DNA of 45,503 bases, from assembly GCA_022567135.1 (NCBI GenBank), contig JADFHP010000003.1:1-45503 (forward strand). The letters are read 5' to 3'. This document shows, in pieces, positions 1-9,736 of this stretch (position 1 is the first letter of the stretch; every line of letters starts with the position of its first letter). This DNA is from Chloroflexota bacterium (GTDB lineage Bacteria; Chloroflexota; Dehalococcoidia; Lucifugimonadales; Lucifugimonadaceae). Position numbers and translations under genes: made by a program. The notes beneath the pieces are model-generated. The model made no database searches, was not told the origin of the DNA, and worked only from the letters and a program-made list of their open reading frames with translations.

Positions 1-614
1 CACCAGAAGCAGGAGTACGCGATGGCGGTCGATTTGATCGACTTGCCCACGAAGACGATGCCAATGAACTTATGAACCGGATACCTCGCCGCGCCCGCAG
101 CGATTCCGAGCAGATCGAACAGGGGATTCGGAATCGTCGCAAGGATGAAGAGAGGCACTCCGCCGCGCCGATTCAGCCACCATTTGAACCGGGTATACCA
201 GCGATTTCGCTCCAGCAGACCGGCTCCGCTAATGCCGGCCAGGTATCCCGTCATCTCTCCCAGCGTCTCCGCGCTCGCCACGAGCAGTCCCAACTGTATC
301 GGGTTCAGTCCAAAATCCGGACTTGCCCCAATACACAGGGCGAGCATTCCCGGAACAGGAAGGAAAATGGCGCCGGCGCCGATGAAACTGATGACCCAGA
401 TGCTCGGGAAACCGATCGACTCGGTTGTGAGCCGGTCCATCACAAATAGCACGGTCCCCAGGATCACGACGCCGACAACCAGCGCCACCGTGGCTATGCG
501 TACCCAGACGGTGTATCTCTCTGAGAAACGAACCCAACGATCTTTGCTGATCACCGCCGATGCGTGTTCGCCGGTAGAGTCTGAAGGTACCAATATGATT
601 GCCGTGAATATCAA
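1..614 (-). CDS. VTT/DedA (SNARE-associated) family membrane protein, partial
   Basis: The C-terminal end lies beyond base 1, so the gene is cut by the window. The translation has a hydrophobic helix (ATVALVVGVVILGTVLFVM). It is followed by a VTT-like re-entrant segment (FIGAGAIFLPVPGMLAL), a conserved-looking ETLGEMTGYLAG stretch, and a second hydrophobic block starting ILATIPNPLFDLLGIAAGA. This arrangement is typical of the VTT/DedA family, integral membrane proteins linked to lipid scrambling and envelope homeostasis. The start is uncertain: no ATG is in frame. TTG at 614 is used here, but GTG at 554 or TTG at 692 (preceded by AAAAAGGG) are alternatives. The substrate cannot be told from sequence. 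Confidence 0.7.
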   Translation of the reverse strand, partial: MIFTAIILVPSDSTGEHASAVISKDRWVRFSERYTVWVRIATVALVVGVVILGTVLFVMDRLTTESIGFPSIWVISFIGAGAIFLPVPGMLALCIGASPDFGLNPIQLGLLVASAETLGEMTGYLAGISGAGLLERNRWYTRFKWWLNRRGGVPLFILATIPNPLFDLLGIAAGAARYPVHKFIGIVFVGKSIKSTAIAYSCFW

Positions 615-751
615 CGATTCGAGACGATGCTGACCACGCCTCTTACCGCGTTGGGGGTGAGTATTCTCAGATACGAATTCCGTACAGGGCAAGACTACCC
701 TTTTTGGACGCGCCCGGAAATGACCCAACTTCCCGAAATTGGCTCGTGGTT

Positions 752-785
752 AAAAAAATGAATGGGCGGGGCTTCGGCGCCCCGC
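752..785 (-). terminator. rho-independent terminator of the dnaJ-hspR-clpC operon
   Basis: Read on the minus strand, GCGGGGC (785-779) pairs with GCCCCGC (772-766) around a 6-base loop. A short spacer and a run of seven T (758-752) follow. It lies 26 bases beyond the clpC stop codon, as expected for the end of this operon. Confidence 0.75.
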
Positions 786-810
786 ATCTGATAGCTGTGC
801 CCGTCGCGCT

Positions 811-3306
<2,496 letters not shown>

Positions 3307-3335
3307 TGTTATCTTCTTTCGATTCGACTGGCGCT

Positions 3336-3351
3336 GGCGGCATATGCCGCC
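3336..3351. repeat. 16-bp perfect palindrome upstream of clpC
   Basis: GGCGGCATATGCCGCC is a perfect palindrome in the 57-base gap between hspR and clpC. It could be a regulator site, or an RNA hairpin tuning clpC relative to hspR. It does not resemble the TTGA-N11-TCAA site seen upstream of dnaJ/hsp20. Function unknown. Confidence 0.4.
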
Positions 3352-3363
3352 GACGCGCTCTTA

Positions 3364-3741
3364 TTAATCAGAATCCCCAACGGCGTCGCCGGAAAGGGCG
3401 CGAAATGCGCTCCGGCCTGCCCGCCTTGCGACGACTTCACGCCGCAGAAGGGCATTTTCTTCTTCCAACTCCGCCTGCCGGGACTGCAACAGCGCGACCT
3501 GCGCCCGGAGCCGCGTCATCGTCGCGACGCCCGCAAGGTTCAGCCCCAGACCGTCTACCCACTCCTTGATCTCCCTGATCCGCGACACGTCGCGATTGGA
3601 AAACATCCGAATGCCACCGCTGGACCTTGAAGGTCTGATGAGGCCTTCCCGCTCATAGGTGCGAAGGGTCTGGGCATGCAGCCCTATGATGCGGGCGACA
3701 ACACTAATCGTGTAGCAGGGTTCGTCGTCCCGAAAAACCAT
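3364..3741 (-). CDS. hspR: HspR-type MerR-family heat-shock repressor
   Basis: A 125-residue MerR-fold regulator. The N-terminal winged helix-turn-helix reads YTISVVARIIGLHAQTLRTY, then EREGLIRPSRSSGGIRMFSNRDV, the classic HspR signature with the R-x-Y/F block of MerR proteins. Residues about 85-110 form a short coiled coil rich in Glu, Arg and Leu (dimerisation). In the HspR family the protein binds inverted repeats (HAIR) upstream of chaperone operons, with DnaK as co-repressor. A good ribosome site (GGAG, 6 bases before ATG) supports the start. It sits between dnaJ and clpC with short gaps (41 and 57 bases), so it is probably autoregulated through the dnaJ promoter. No dnaK or grpE is in this window. 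Confidence 0.9.
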   Translation of the reverse strand: MVFRDDEPCYTISVVARIIGLHAQTLRTYEREGLIRPSRSSGGIRMFSNRDVSRIREIKEWVDGLGLNLAGVATMTRLRAQVALLQSRQAELEEENALLRREVVARRAGRSAFRALSGDAVGDSD

Positions 3742-3782
3742 TTCTTACTCCGTTGCAGTCCCACCGCTCAGCGGGTGGCTGC

Positions 3783-4772
3783 TCACTGATCCGTTGCCGG
3801 AAACGCGCCGTTGCGCAGTTCCTGTAGTCGCTCAAATAGCTCACGTTCTTCGTCAGACAGCTCTTCTGGCAACTGCGCGAGCACGGTTGCGTAAAGCGTC
3901 CCGGACCCTCTGCCGCCCCGCTTCGGCATGCCCTTTCCGACCAGCCTGAACACCTTGCCGTTCTGAGTGCCGGCTGGAATCTTCAGGGCCACCGCCCCGG
4001 CCATGGTCGGCACCTCTACCTCTCCGCCAAGCACCACGTCCGTATACGGCGCATTCACCGTCGTATGCAGGTCCGCGCCGGTGCGGCGAAAGGTAATGTC
4101 CGCCGCCACTCTGACCCGGATAATGATCTCCGACGTCTGGTTGGGCCTGAGCCGGATCTTCCCGCCGTCATCGATTCCGGGCGGAATGGTGACCTCGAGC
4201 CTGACCGGTCTGTCAGTCGCACCACTTCCGCCGCAGTTGGCGCAAACGGTGTTTCCGCGGAACCCCTGCCCGCCGCATACGGAACAGGATTCTGGCCGTC
4301 TGTAACTTACGACGCGCTTCGTGCCTTCGAACGCCTCCCGCAGGGTTATGTCTACGTCCAGATTTTGCGTTGAACGGCGGCTTTTGGCCGCGCTGGCCCT
4401 GCCCCCGAATCCCACCCCGAATCCGCTCAGCAGATCTCCCAGGTCGCCGAAATCAGCAAAATCGCCGGGCGCGCCGCCGAAGTTGACCCGGTGGCGACCG
4501 CCTCGCGCGCCGAAACCGGCGCCCGGGCCTGATTTCCTTATATCGTCTGCGCGTTGCCAGTGTTCTCCGAACTCGTCATAATCCTTGCGCCGTTTCTCCT
4601 CAGACAGCACGTGATAGGCCTCATTGACGCGTTTGAAGCGCGCTTCGGCCTCCGAGTCGCCCGGGTTGACATCGGGATGACTCTCCCGAGCCAGCCGCCG
4701 GTACGACTCGCGTATCTGTTTGCCGGTTGCGTCTCGACTGACGCCCAGCGTGTCATAGAAAGAATCAGCCAT
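3783..4772 (-). CDS. dnaJ: DnaJ/CbpA-type J-domain co-chaperone with a halved zinc finger
   Basis: A 329-residue type-I-like DnaJ. The J domain (1-70) has HPD at 32-34, which stimulates DnaK ATPase. A Gly/Phe-rich linker spans about 84-124, and the C-terminal substrate-binding beta domains start near 137. Unlike canonical DnaJ, with four CxxCxGxG repeats and two zinc centres, only two repeats are present (CSVCGGQG at 163-170, CANCGGSG at 177-184), enough for one zinc centre. It is the first gene of the dnaJ-hspR-clpC operon and diverges from hsp20. No clear Shine-Dalgarno precedes ATG 4772, where the sequence is AT-rich with a TAGTTAACTA palindrome. It may be a dedicated co-chaperone, with the main DnaJ encoded elsewhere. 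Confidence 0.88.
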   Translation of the reverse strand: MADSFYDTLGVSRDATGKQIRESYRRLARESHPDVNPGDSEAEARFKRVNEAYHVLSEEKRRKDYDEFGEHWQRADDIRKSGPGAGFGARGGRHRVNFGGAPGDFADFGDLGDLLSGFGVGFGGRASAAKSRRSTQNLDVDITLREAFEGTKRVVSYRRPESCSVCGGQGFRGNTVCANCGGSGATDRPVRLEVTIPPGIDDGGKIRLRPNQTSEIIIRVRVAADITFRRTGADLHTTVNAPYTDVVLGGEVEVPTMAGAVALKIPAGTQNGKVFRLVGKGMPKRGGRGSGTLYATVLAQLPEELSDEERELFERLQELRNGAFPATDQ

Positions 4773-4847
4773 TGTAGTTAACTAGATGCCAGCATACTCT
4801 CTTTAGGTACGAGTTGCAATATATCTTCAGTATACAGAGTTACAATA

Positions 4848-4878
4848 GTTGACAGTATCCCTATCAAGTCTCTAAAAT
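4848..4878 (+). promoter_or_regulatory. hsp20 promoter with overlapping HAIR-like HspR operator
   Basis: TTGACA (4849-4854) and TAAAAT (4873-4878) are separated by 18 bases, close to an ideal sigma70-type promoter for the downstream hsp20. The same bases contain TTGA (4849-4852), 11 bases, then TCAA (4864-4867). The HspR operator consensus CTTGAGT-N7-ACTCAAG has exactly TTGA-N11-TCAA spacing, although the GT/AC bases next to the spacer differ here. Binding there would cover the -35 and spacer, and could also silence the divergent dnaJ operon. Its position between two chaperone units beside hspR supports the reading. Confidence 0.6.
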
Positions 4879-4982
4879 GCTGGGTATCAGGTTCGCGCAT
4901 CCAACCCCCGGCAGACCGGCATTGCGCGACTAGCATCAACAAGCAGCGGCCTCGCACGTTCGTGCATGGCAGGAGATAGAAA

Positions 4983-5426
4983 ATGGTTTTGCAGCGATGG
5001 GATCCCTACGCAGAGTTTCGGCGTGCCGACAGCCTCTTCGACCGCGTATGGCGCGGCTTTGGAGTCGGGCCGGTATCGGCATACAGCCGTTCCTGGTCGA
5101 TCCCGATTGACATCGTCGAGGAGGACGACAAGCTGATTGTCAGCGCCTCCCTGCCCGGCCTGAAGTCGGACGACATCAAGGTCTCGGTCGACGGCAACGT
5201 GCTCACCGTCCGAGCCAGCGCATCCTCCGACGGCGAAAGCTCCGAAAACGAGAACGGCTACCTCGTGCGGGAGCGCCGCTCCGGCTCATTCGCAAGGTCG
5301 ATTCGCCTGCCGAAGTCGGTTGACCGCGAGAAGATCGAGTCGCGATACCAGGATGGCGTTCTGCACGTGGAACTGCCAAAGATTCCCGAGCAGACGCCGC
5401 GTGAGATCGAAGTAAAGGTGGCCTGA
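4983..5426 (+). CDS. hsp20: Hsp20/alpha-crystallin small heat-shock protein
   Basis: A 147-residue holdase chaperone. It starts MVLQRWDPYAEFRRADSLFDR, the usual short N-terminal arm. An alpha-crystallin domain follows (about 37-140), with PIDIVEEDDKLIVSASLPGL, the VDGNVLTV strand and the GVLHVELPK motif near the end (G-x-L-x-h-x-x-P). It lacks a clear C-terminal I-x-I extension: the end reads PREIEVKVA, where IEV may serve this role. An AGGAGA ribosome site lies upstream of ATG. The long leader (about 100 bases after the -10 box) and the HAIR-like site suggest heat-shock control with the divergent dnaJ operon. A strong terminator follows, so it is transcribed alone. Confidence 0.93.
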   Translation: MVLQRWDPYAEFRRADSLFDRVWRGFGVGPVSAYSRSWSIPIDIVEEDDKLIVSASLPGLKSDDIKVSVDGNVLTVRASASSDGESSENENGYLVRERRSGSFARSIRLPKSVDREKIESRYQDGVLHVELPKIPEQTPREIEVKVA

Positions 5427-5448
5427 CCCCGACCCGAATACCACTGCA

Positions 5449-5488
5449 GAAGCCCGGCGATACAATGCGCCGGGCTTCTTGTTTGTTT
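5449..5488 (+). terminator. rho-independent terminator after hsp20
   Basis: GAAGCCCGGC (5449-5458) and GCCGGGCTTC (5469-5478) form a perfect 10-bp stem with a 10-base loop, followed by TTGTTTGTTT. It separates hsp20 from the hopanoid genes and argues against a polyprenyl synthase start at 5465, inside this hairpin. Confidence 0.85.
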
Positions 5489-5584
5489 ACGGTAAGTCCG
5501 GCACGCGGGCAGCGGGTCTTTCCATTCGATCTTCCCAATCATCGGCCTTCAGGGTTGAGAAAGCAGGCACCCGGCGAGAGTACG

Positions 5585-6655
5585 ATGCCAGCTACAGGCG
5601 ATACCCGACCGGTCACCCCGGCCCCCCCCCTTCCTGATCTGTTCGGACGCTACCAGCAGATGATCGGCCGCGCTCTGCGGGAGGAGCTGGAGCCGCACAA
5701 ACTTCCGCTGTACACGACGCTGAGATACTACCTGGGCTGGGTAGATCAGAACGGAAATCCGGACCCGCAGCCAGAAGGGAAGGCGCTCCGTCCCACCCTG
5801 TGTCTGCGCGCCTGCGAGGCGTTGGGGGGCGACGCCGAGACGGCGTTGCCGGCCGCGATATCGCTGGAGTACATCCACAACTTCTCGCTCATTCATGACG
5901 ATATACAGGATGAAGACGAGTTCAGGCGCCACCGCAAGACGGTCTGGGCGATCTGGGGAGAGCCGGTCGGGATAATTTCCGGGAACGCGATCTTTGCCCT
6001 GGCCGACCTCGCGGTCGGAAAACTGGCCGAACTTGGCGTCGCCAACTCCATTACCGTCGAAGTCGGCCGCGCGCTCGCCGACCGCTACCTCCGGATGATG
6101 GAGGGCCAGTATCTGGACATCTCCTACGAAGGCCGGCAGTCGATCAGCGTCGATGAGTATCTCGACATGATCCAGCGGAAGACGGGCGCCCTGATCGAAT
6201 GCTCCGTCTACTGCGGCGCCCTGATAGGCGCGGGCGAGAATGCCGACCCGGATCTGATCGAGAAGATGTGCGTGCTCGGCCGCGAGCTGGGGTACATATT
6301 CCAGATACGCGACGATGTGCTCGGAGTGTGGGGCGGCCCGGCGACGGGGAAACCTGTCGGCGCCGATATCCAGCGTAAAAAGAAGGCCCTCCCCGCGGTC
6401 CACGCGTTGGATAGCGCGACTGGCGCCGCGGCGGAGCGTATCACCGCCATCTACTCCAAAGAGCGCGTCGAGCCCGCAGATGTGGAGGACGCGCTCTCGA
6501 TAATGGAAGACCTCGGGTCCAGGATCTACTGTGAAAAGCTGGCTACCGATCACTGGCGAAAAGCGCTCAACGTGTTACAGTCAATCCCGCTCGCAAGCGG
6601 CGCCGGAGCCGACCTTAAAAACCTCGGAGAGTACCTGCTCGTGCGCGAGAGCTAG
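5585..6655 (+). CDS. polyprenyl (farnesyl/geranylgeranyl-type) diphosphate synthase
   Basis: About 356 residues, all-alpha isoprenyl diphosphate synthase. The first aspartate-rich motif is HDDIQDED; the second is RDDVLGVWG, a DDxxG variant seen in several actinobacterial and Chloroflexota homologues. GKPVGADIQRKKKALP matches the conserved Lys-rich region. The enzyme condenses IPP with allylic diphosphates. In this position it most likely supplies C15 farnesyl diphosphate to HpnC/HpnD, but chain length cannot be read with certainty. The open frame extends upstream to 5465 through the hsp20 terminator, so ATG 5585 (preceded by GGCGAGAG) is the better start. It is the first gene of the hopanoid run. 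Confidence 0.9.
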   Translation: MPATGDTRPVTPAPPLPDLFGRYQQMIGRALREELEPHKLPLYTTLRYYLGWVDQNGNPDPQPEGKALRPTLCLRACEALGGDAETALPAAISLEYIHNFSLIHDDIQDEDEFRRHRKTVWAIWGEPVGIISGNAIFALADLAVGKLAELGVANSITVEVGRALADRYLRMMEGQYLDISYEGRQSISVDEYLDMIQRKTGALIECSVYCGALIGAGENADPDLIEKMCVLGRELGYIFQIRDDVLGVWGGPATGKPVGADIQRKKKALPAVHALDSATGAAAERITAIYSKERVEPADVEDALSIMEDLGSRIYCEKLATDHWRKALNVLQSIPLASGAGADLKNLGEYLLVRES

Positions 6656-6656
6656 A

Positions 6657-6762
6657 GGCGCCCGTTTATCGGGAAAGATTACTGGCATGACTTGGGCGCC
6701 GTGTCCGCCGATGTGAACTGAAACCGGCGCCTTGATCAGACATTCGCCAGCGCGGCGGACAC
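6657..6762 (+). other. two adjacent inverted repeats in the leader of hpnH
   Basis: Immediately after the polyprenyl synthase stop, GGCGCCC (6657-6663) pairs with GGGCGCC (6694-6700). Starting at the next base, GTGTCCGCCG (6701-6710) pairs perfectly with CGGCGGACAC (6753-6762), enclosing 42 bases. The second stem ends two bases before the hpnH ribosome site (AGGAG, 6765-6769). There is no T-run, so it is not an intrinsic terminator. It may be an RNA processing/stability element or a structured regulatory leader. Confidence 0.45.
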
Positions 6763-6776
6763 ACAGGAGTTGAGTG

Positions 6777-7817
6777 ATGGGTAGGCCCATTAGCCTGGGC
6801 GTGAAAGTCGGCTGGTACATCTTCAAGAACCGCGTCCTCAAGCGGAAAAAATTCTTCCCGCTCGTGACGATGCTGGAGCCGCTTGAGGCGTGCAACCTTG
6901 CCTGCGAGGGCTGTGGCCGCATCAGGGAATATGAATCGGTCCTGAACCGCCGGATGACCGTTGAGGACGCGCTGCACGCTGTGGAAGAGTCGGGAGCGCC
7001 GATCGTCTCCATCGCGGGCGGAGAGCCGACCATCCATCCGCAGATCGCCGAGATCGTCAACAAGATCATCGAAAAGGGCAAGTTCGTTTACCTGTGCACG
7101 AACGCCCTGACCATGCCCAAAGTGATGAAGGAGATCCCGCCGTCGAAGTATTTCGCGTGGGTGATCCATCTGGACGGCACTGATGAGCGCCACGATGCGG
7201 CAGTATCCCGCAAAGGCGTATACAAGATCGCCATGCGGAACGCGAAAGCCGCCGTAGCGGCCGGCTACAGGGTGACCGGCAACACTACCCTCTTCCAAGG
7301 CAGCGACAAGGAAGATCTCCACAAACTCTGGAAGGAGTGCGCCGAAGCCGGGTTCGAGGGAAATATGATCTCGCCCGCGTTCGACTATGAGGTCGTTCCG
7401 AATCAGGAGCTATTCCTGAAGAAGAGAGACGCAATCCGGCTCTTCAAGGACATTCTCACACCGGACCCCGAGATGGGCATCAAGTTCTACAACAACCCGC
7501 TGTTCCTTCAGTTTCTCAAGGGCGAGCGGGAGTATGAGACTTGCACCGCATATTCCAATCCCACCTACACCGTCATGGGCTGGCGCAACCCCTGCTACCC
7601 ACTGGCGGACAGCCACACGCAGAACTTCGGCGATCTGATGGAAGAGTCGCTGTGGGATAAGTACGGCAACGCTGAGAAAGACTCGCGTTGCGCAAACTGC
7701 ATGCTGCATTGCGGGTTTGAGTCCGCCACCATATTCGGCGCTCTCAGCAGCCCCAAAGACGCAGTGGCACTCGTGATTTCCGGCGCGATCACAAAGAGCG
7801 GGATAACGGCCGCCTGA
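6777..7817 (+). CDS. hpnH: HpnH, adenosyl-hopane-forming radical SAM protein
   Basis: About 346 residues. The radical SAM cluster motif CNLACEGC is at 39-46 (C39, C43, C46), followed by SIAGGEPTIHP, the SAM-binding GGE motif. The sequence closely fits HpnH (opening GRPISLGVKVGWYIFKNR, plus KFFPLVTMLEPLEACN). A C-terminal CANCMLHCGFE segment supplies further Cys of the SPASM-like end. HpnH adds a 5'-deoxyadenosyl group to diploptene, forming adenosylhopane, the first step of C35 side-chain synthesis. AGGAG lies 7 bases before ATG 6777; a GTG directly before it (6774) is the alternative. It sits between the polyprenyl synthase and hpnG. Confidence 0.95.
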   Translation: MGRPISLGVKVGWYIFKNRVLKRKKFFPLVTMLEPLEACNLACEGCGRIREYESVLNRRMTVEDALHAVEESGAPIVSIAGGEPTIHPQIAEIVNKIIEKGKFVYLCTNALTMPKVMKEIPPSKYFAWVIHLDGTDERHDAAVSRKGVYKIAMRNAKAAVAAGYRVTGNTTLFQGSDKEDLHKLWKECAEAGFEGNMISPAFDYEVVPNQELFLKKRDAIRLFKDILTPDPEMGIKFYNNPLFLQFLKGEREYETCTAYSNPTYTVMGWRNPCYPLADSHTQNFGDLMEESLWDKYGNAEKDSRCANCMLHCGFESATIFGALSSPKDAVALVISGAITKSGITAA

Positions 7818-7883
7818 GCGGCCCCCGCCACTGAGGACGTATTGGCGCGTCGGCCATGATGCGCCAACTAAGGGGTTTGCAGT

Positions 7884-8708
7884 TTGCTGGCAATTGTCGC
7901 AGCCGTACGCGAAGAGATGGCCCCGCTTCTGCGTGCCGGCGAGTTCAGCGAAGAGCAGGGGCCCGGAGAGGCTCTCCTCTACCGAGGCGAGATACTTCCC
8001 GGGAATCCCGCCCTGATACTGATCTCTGGCATCGGCCAGTCAAGGGCGGAAGAGACAACTGGCTGGCTTGTCCGCAACCATCGCCCGGACCTCGTGATCG
8101 GAGTCGGCTTTGCCGGGGCAACCCATGACGCACTGGATGCCGGCACGGTCGTCATCGCCACTAGTGTTTCTCTGATCGAGGGCACTCCGCTGGACTGGTC
8201 CCTGGGCGCCGACGTGCAGACGTTCGAGTCCGATCCGGCATTCGCGGCAGTAGCCAGGATGGCTGTGGAGATTGCAGGCATAGATTTCGTGCAGGGCCCC
8301 TCGATCACCGTTCCCATCATCGCAAGGTCCCCGGGGATGAAAAAGTGGTTGGGCGCCAGGTTCGGCGTCTACTCCGTCGATCTCGAAAGCTACTGGGTGG
8401 CGCGGGCAACCATTGCCGCCGGAATGCCGTTTCTGGGCGTGAGAGTCATCGTCGACTCGACGGACATGACGCTCCCCGGCCTCGTCACAGAGATGCCGGG
8501 CGCGCCTACCGGCGGCCGGACGGCCAGGGTCATCAGATACGCGGCACGGGATCCCAGGCGAATAGTGGAGTTGACCCGCCTGGGACGCGCCTCGAGCCGG
8601 GCGGCCCGGCAGCTCGGACTTTTCCTCACGGCGTTCGCGAAAGAAAACTCGTCCCCCGGCGAAATTGCCAGTGAAATAACCGGGGAATCCAAAGGCACTG
8701 CGGCATGA
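7884..8708 (+). CDS. hpnG: HpnG-like hopanoid-associated nucleoside phosphorylase
   Basis: 274 residues, PNP/UDP phosphorylase fold. It opens LAIVAAVREEMAPLLRAG, followed by GIGQSRAEETTGWL and VIGVGFAGATHDAL. VDLESYWVAR occupies the position of the usual V-D-M-E-S sugar-binding motif, and VIVDSTD supplies the base-contacting Asp. In hopanoid clusters HpnG releases adenine from adenosylhopane to give phosphoribohopane. The start is TTG at 7884, supported by AAGGGG eight bases upstream. The 3' end overlaps hpnA by 4 bases (ATGA), indicating translational coupling. A general MTA/SAH nucleosidase role is possible but less likely in this context. Confidence 0.9.
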   Translation: MLAIVAAVREEMAPLLRAGEFSEEQGPGEALLYRGEILPGNPALILISGIGQSRAEETTGWLVRNHRPDLVIGVGFAGATHDALDAGTVVIATSVSLIEGTPLDWSLGADVQTFESDPAFAAVARMAVEIAGIDFVQGPSITVPIIARSPGMKKWLGARFGVYSVDLESYWVARATIAAGMPFLGVRVIVDSTDMTLPGLVTEMPGAPTGGRTARVIRYAARDPRRIVELTRLGRASSRAARQLGLFLTAFAKENSSPGEIASEITGESKGTAA

Positions 8709-9736
8709 ATTTCCTGGTCACCGGCGCCTCAGGATTCGTCGGCAGCGCGGTCGCGAGGCACCTTCTCGCGAATGGACACAGCGTTCGGGCGCTGATCCGC
8801 CAGAGCCACGACCCCTCCCGATTTGCCGCCGCCGGCCTGGAGCCTGCCACCGGCGATCTGCTGGACAGAGCGTCGCTCGAGCGCGCCGTCGCGGGCATGG
8901 ACGGAGTGTTCCACGCCGCGGCTATATACAAGTTCTGGACCAGGCGCAAAAGCGATATCTTCGATACGAACGTCGGCGGCACAAGGTCGCTCATCGAGGC
9001 CGCAAAGGCGGCCGGGGTTCCCAGGTTCGTATTCACCAGCTCGATTGGCGTTTACCCCTCGCGCGGCCCCGGCACGGTCGTTACGGAGACAGACCACGCG
9101 ATCGTCGACGACCTTCCGGATGACTACCACCGCTCCAAGCTGCTCTCGGAAGAATTGGCGCTATCTTCCAGCGATACTCGCATGGAGATCGTCGTCGTGA
9201 ACCCGACAACGCCGATCGGCGAGGAAGATGTGAAGCCGACTCCGACGGGCCGGATAGTTCTGGAGTATCTCCGCCACCGATTTCCCGGCTATCTCGATCT
9301 GGAGATCAATTTTGTAGACGTGAGGGACGCCGCGGCAGGCCACCTTGCCGCATTCGAGCGCGGGCGCGCCGGGGAGAGATACATTCTCGGCGGCACGAAC
9401 ACCACCATTCGCGGGGCCTACGGCATGCTCAACGAGGCGACCGGCCTGAAAAGGCACCCGATCCGAGTCCCATATCCTATTGCCGCCCTGGCCGGAGCGG
9501 TTGATACTTTCGCCGAAGGTACAATCCTTCGTCGGGAGCCGCGCATTCCGTATGCGGGAGTGAAAGCGGCCCGGCATCCGTTGCACGCAGACTCGTCGAA
9601 GGCAATCGAAGAACTCGGGTTTGCCCCTGGCCCCGTGCAGGACGCCTTTGGCCGCGCGGCGCGCTGGTTTGCGTCAAACGGTTATGTCAGAGTTCAGGGC
9701 ATCAGCGATGATCCGGTCCCGGAGGCCTCCAGATGA
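8705..9736 (+). CDS. hpnA: HpnA-like hopanoid-associated NAD-dependent sugar epimerase/dehydrogenase
   Basis: 343 residues, extended short-chain dehydrogenase fold. The Rossmann motif is NFLVTGASGFVGSAVARHL at the extreme N-terminus. DNVF-type segments give FHAAAIYKFW, and catalytic residues lie in FTSSIGVYPS and DDYHRSKLLSE (YxxxK written as YHRSK). NPTTPIGEEDVKPTPTG fits the hopanoid-associated HpnA subfamily. Its exact step is unsettled; a role in modifying the polyol side chain or a sugar head group is inferred. It is coupled by ATGA overlaps to hpnG upstream and the cyclase downstream. Confidence 0.9.
   Translation: MNFLVTGASGFVGSAVARHLLANGHSVRALIRQSHDPSRFAAAGLEPATGDLLDRASLERAVAGMDGVFHAAAIYKFWTRRKSDIFDTNVGGTRSLIEAAKAAGVPRFVFTSSIGVYPSRGPGTVVTETDHAIVDDLPDDYHRSKLLSEELALSSSDTRMEIVVVNPTTPIGEEDVKPTPTGRIVLEYLRHRFPGYLDLEINFVDVRDAAAGHLAAFERGRAGERYILGGTNTTIRGAYGMLNEATGLKRHPIRVPYPIAALAGAVDTFAEGTILRREPRIPYAGVKAARHPLHADSSKAIEELGFAPGPVQDAFGRAARWFASNGYVRVQGISDDPVPEASR

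Noticed and set aside
5465-5584. Upstream start for the polyprenyl synthase
   Set aside because: It passes through the strong hsp20 terminator and the residues do not resemble any prenyl synthase N-terminus.
5549-6553. 334-codon minus-strand open frame
   Set aside because: Antisense of the polyprenyl diphosphate synthase; no ribosome site or recognisable protein.
5585-6655. DDxxG in place of the second DDxxD as a sign of an inactive prenyl synthase
   Set aside because: From memory this variant is common in functional actinobacterial and Chloroflexota homologues; all other motifs are intact.
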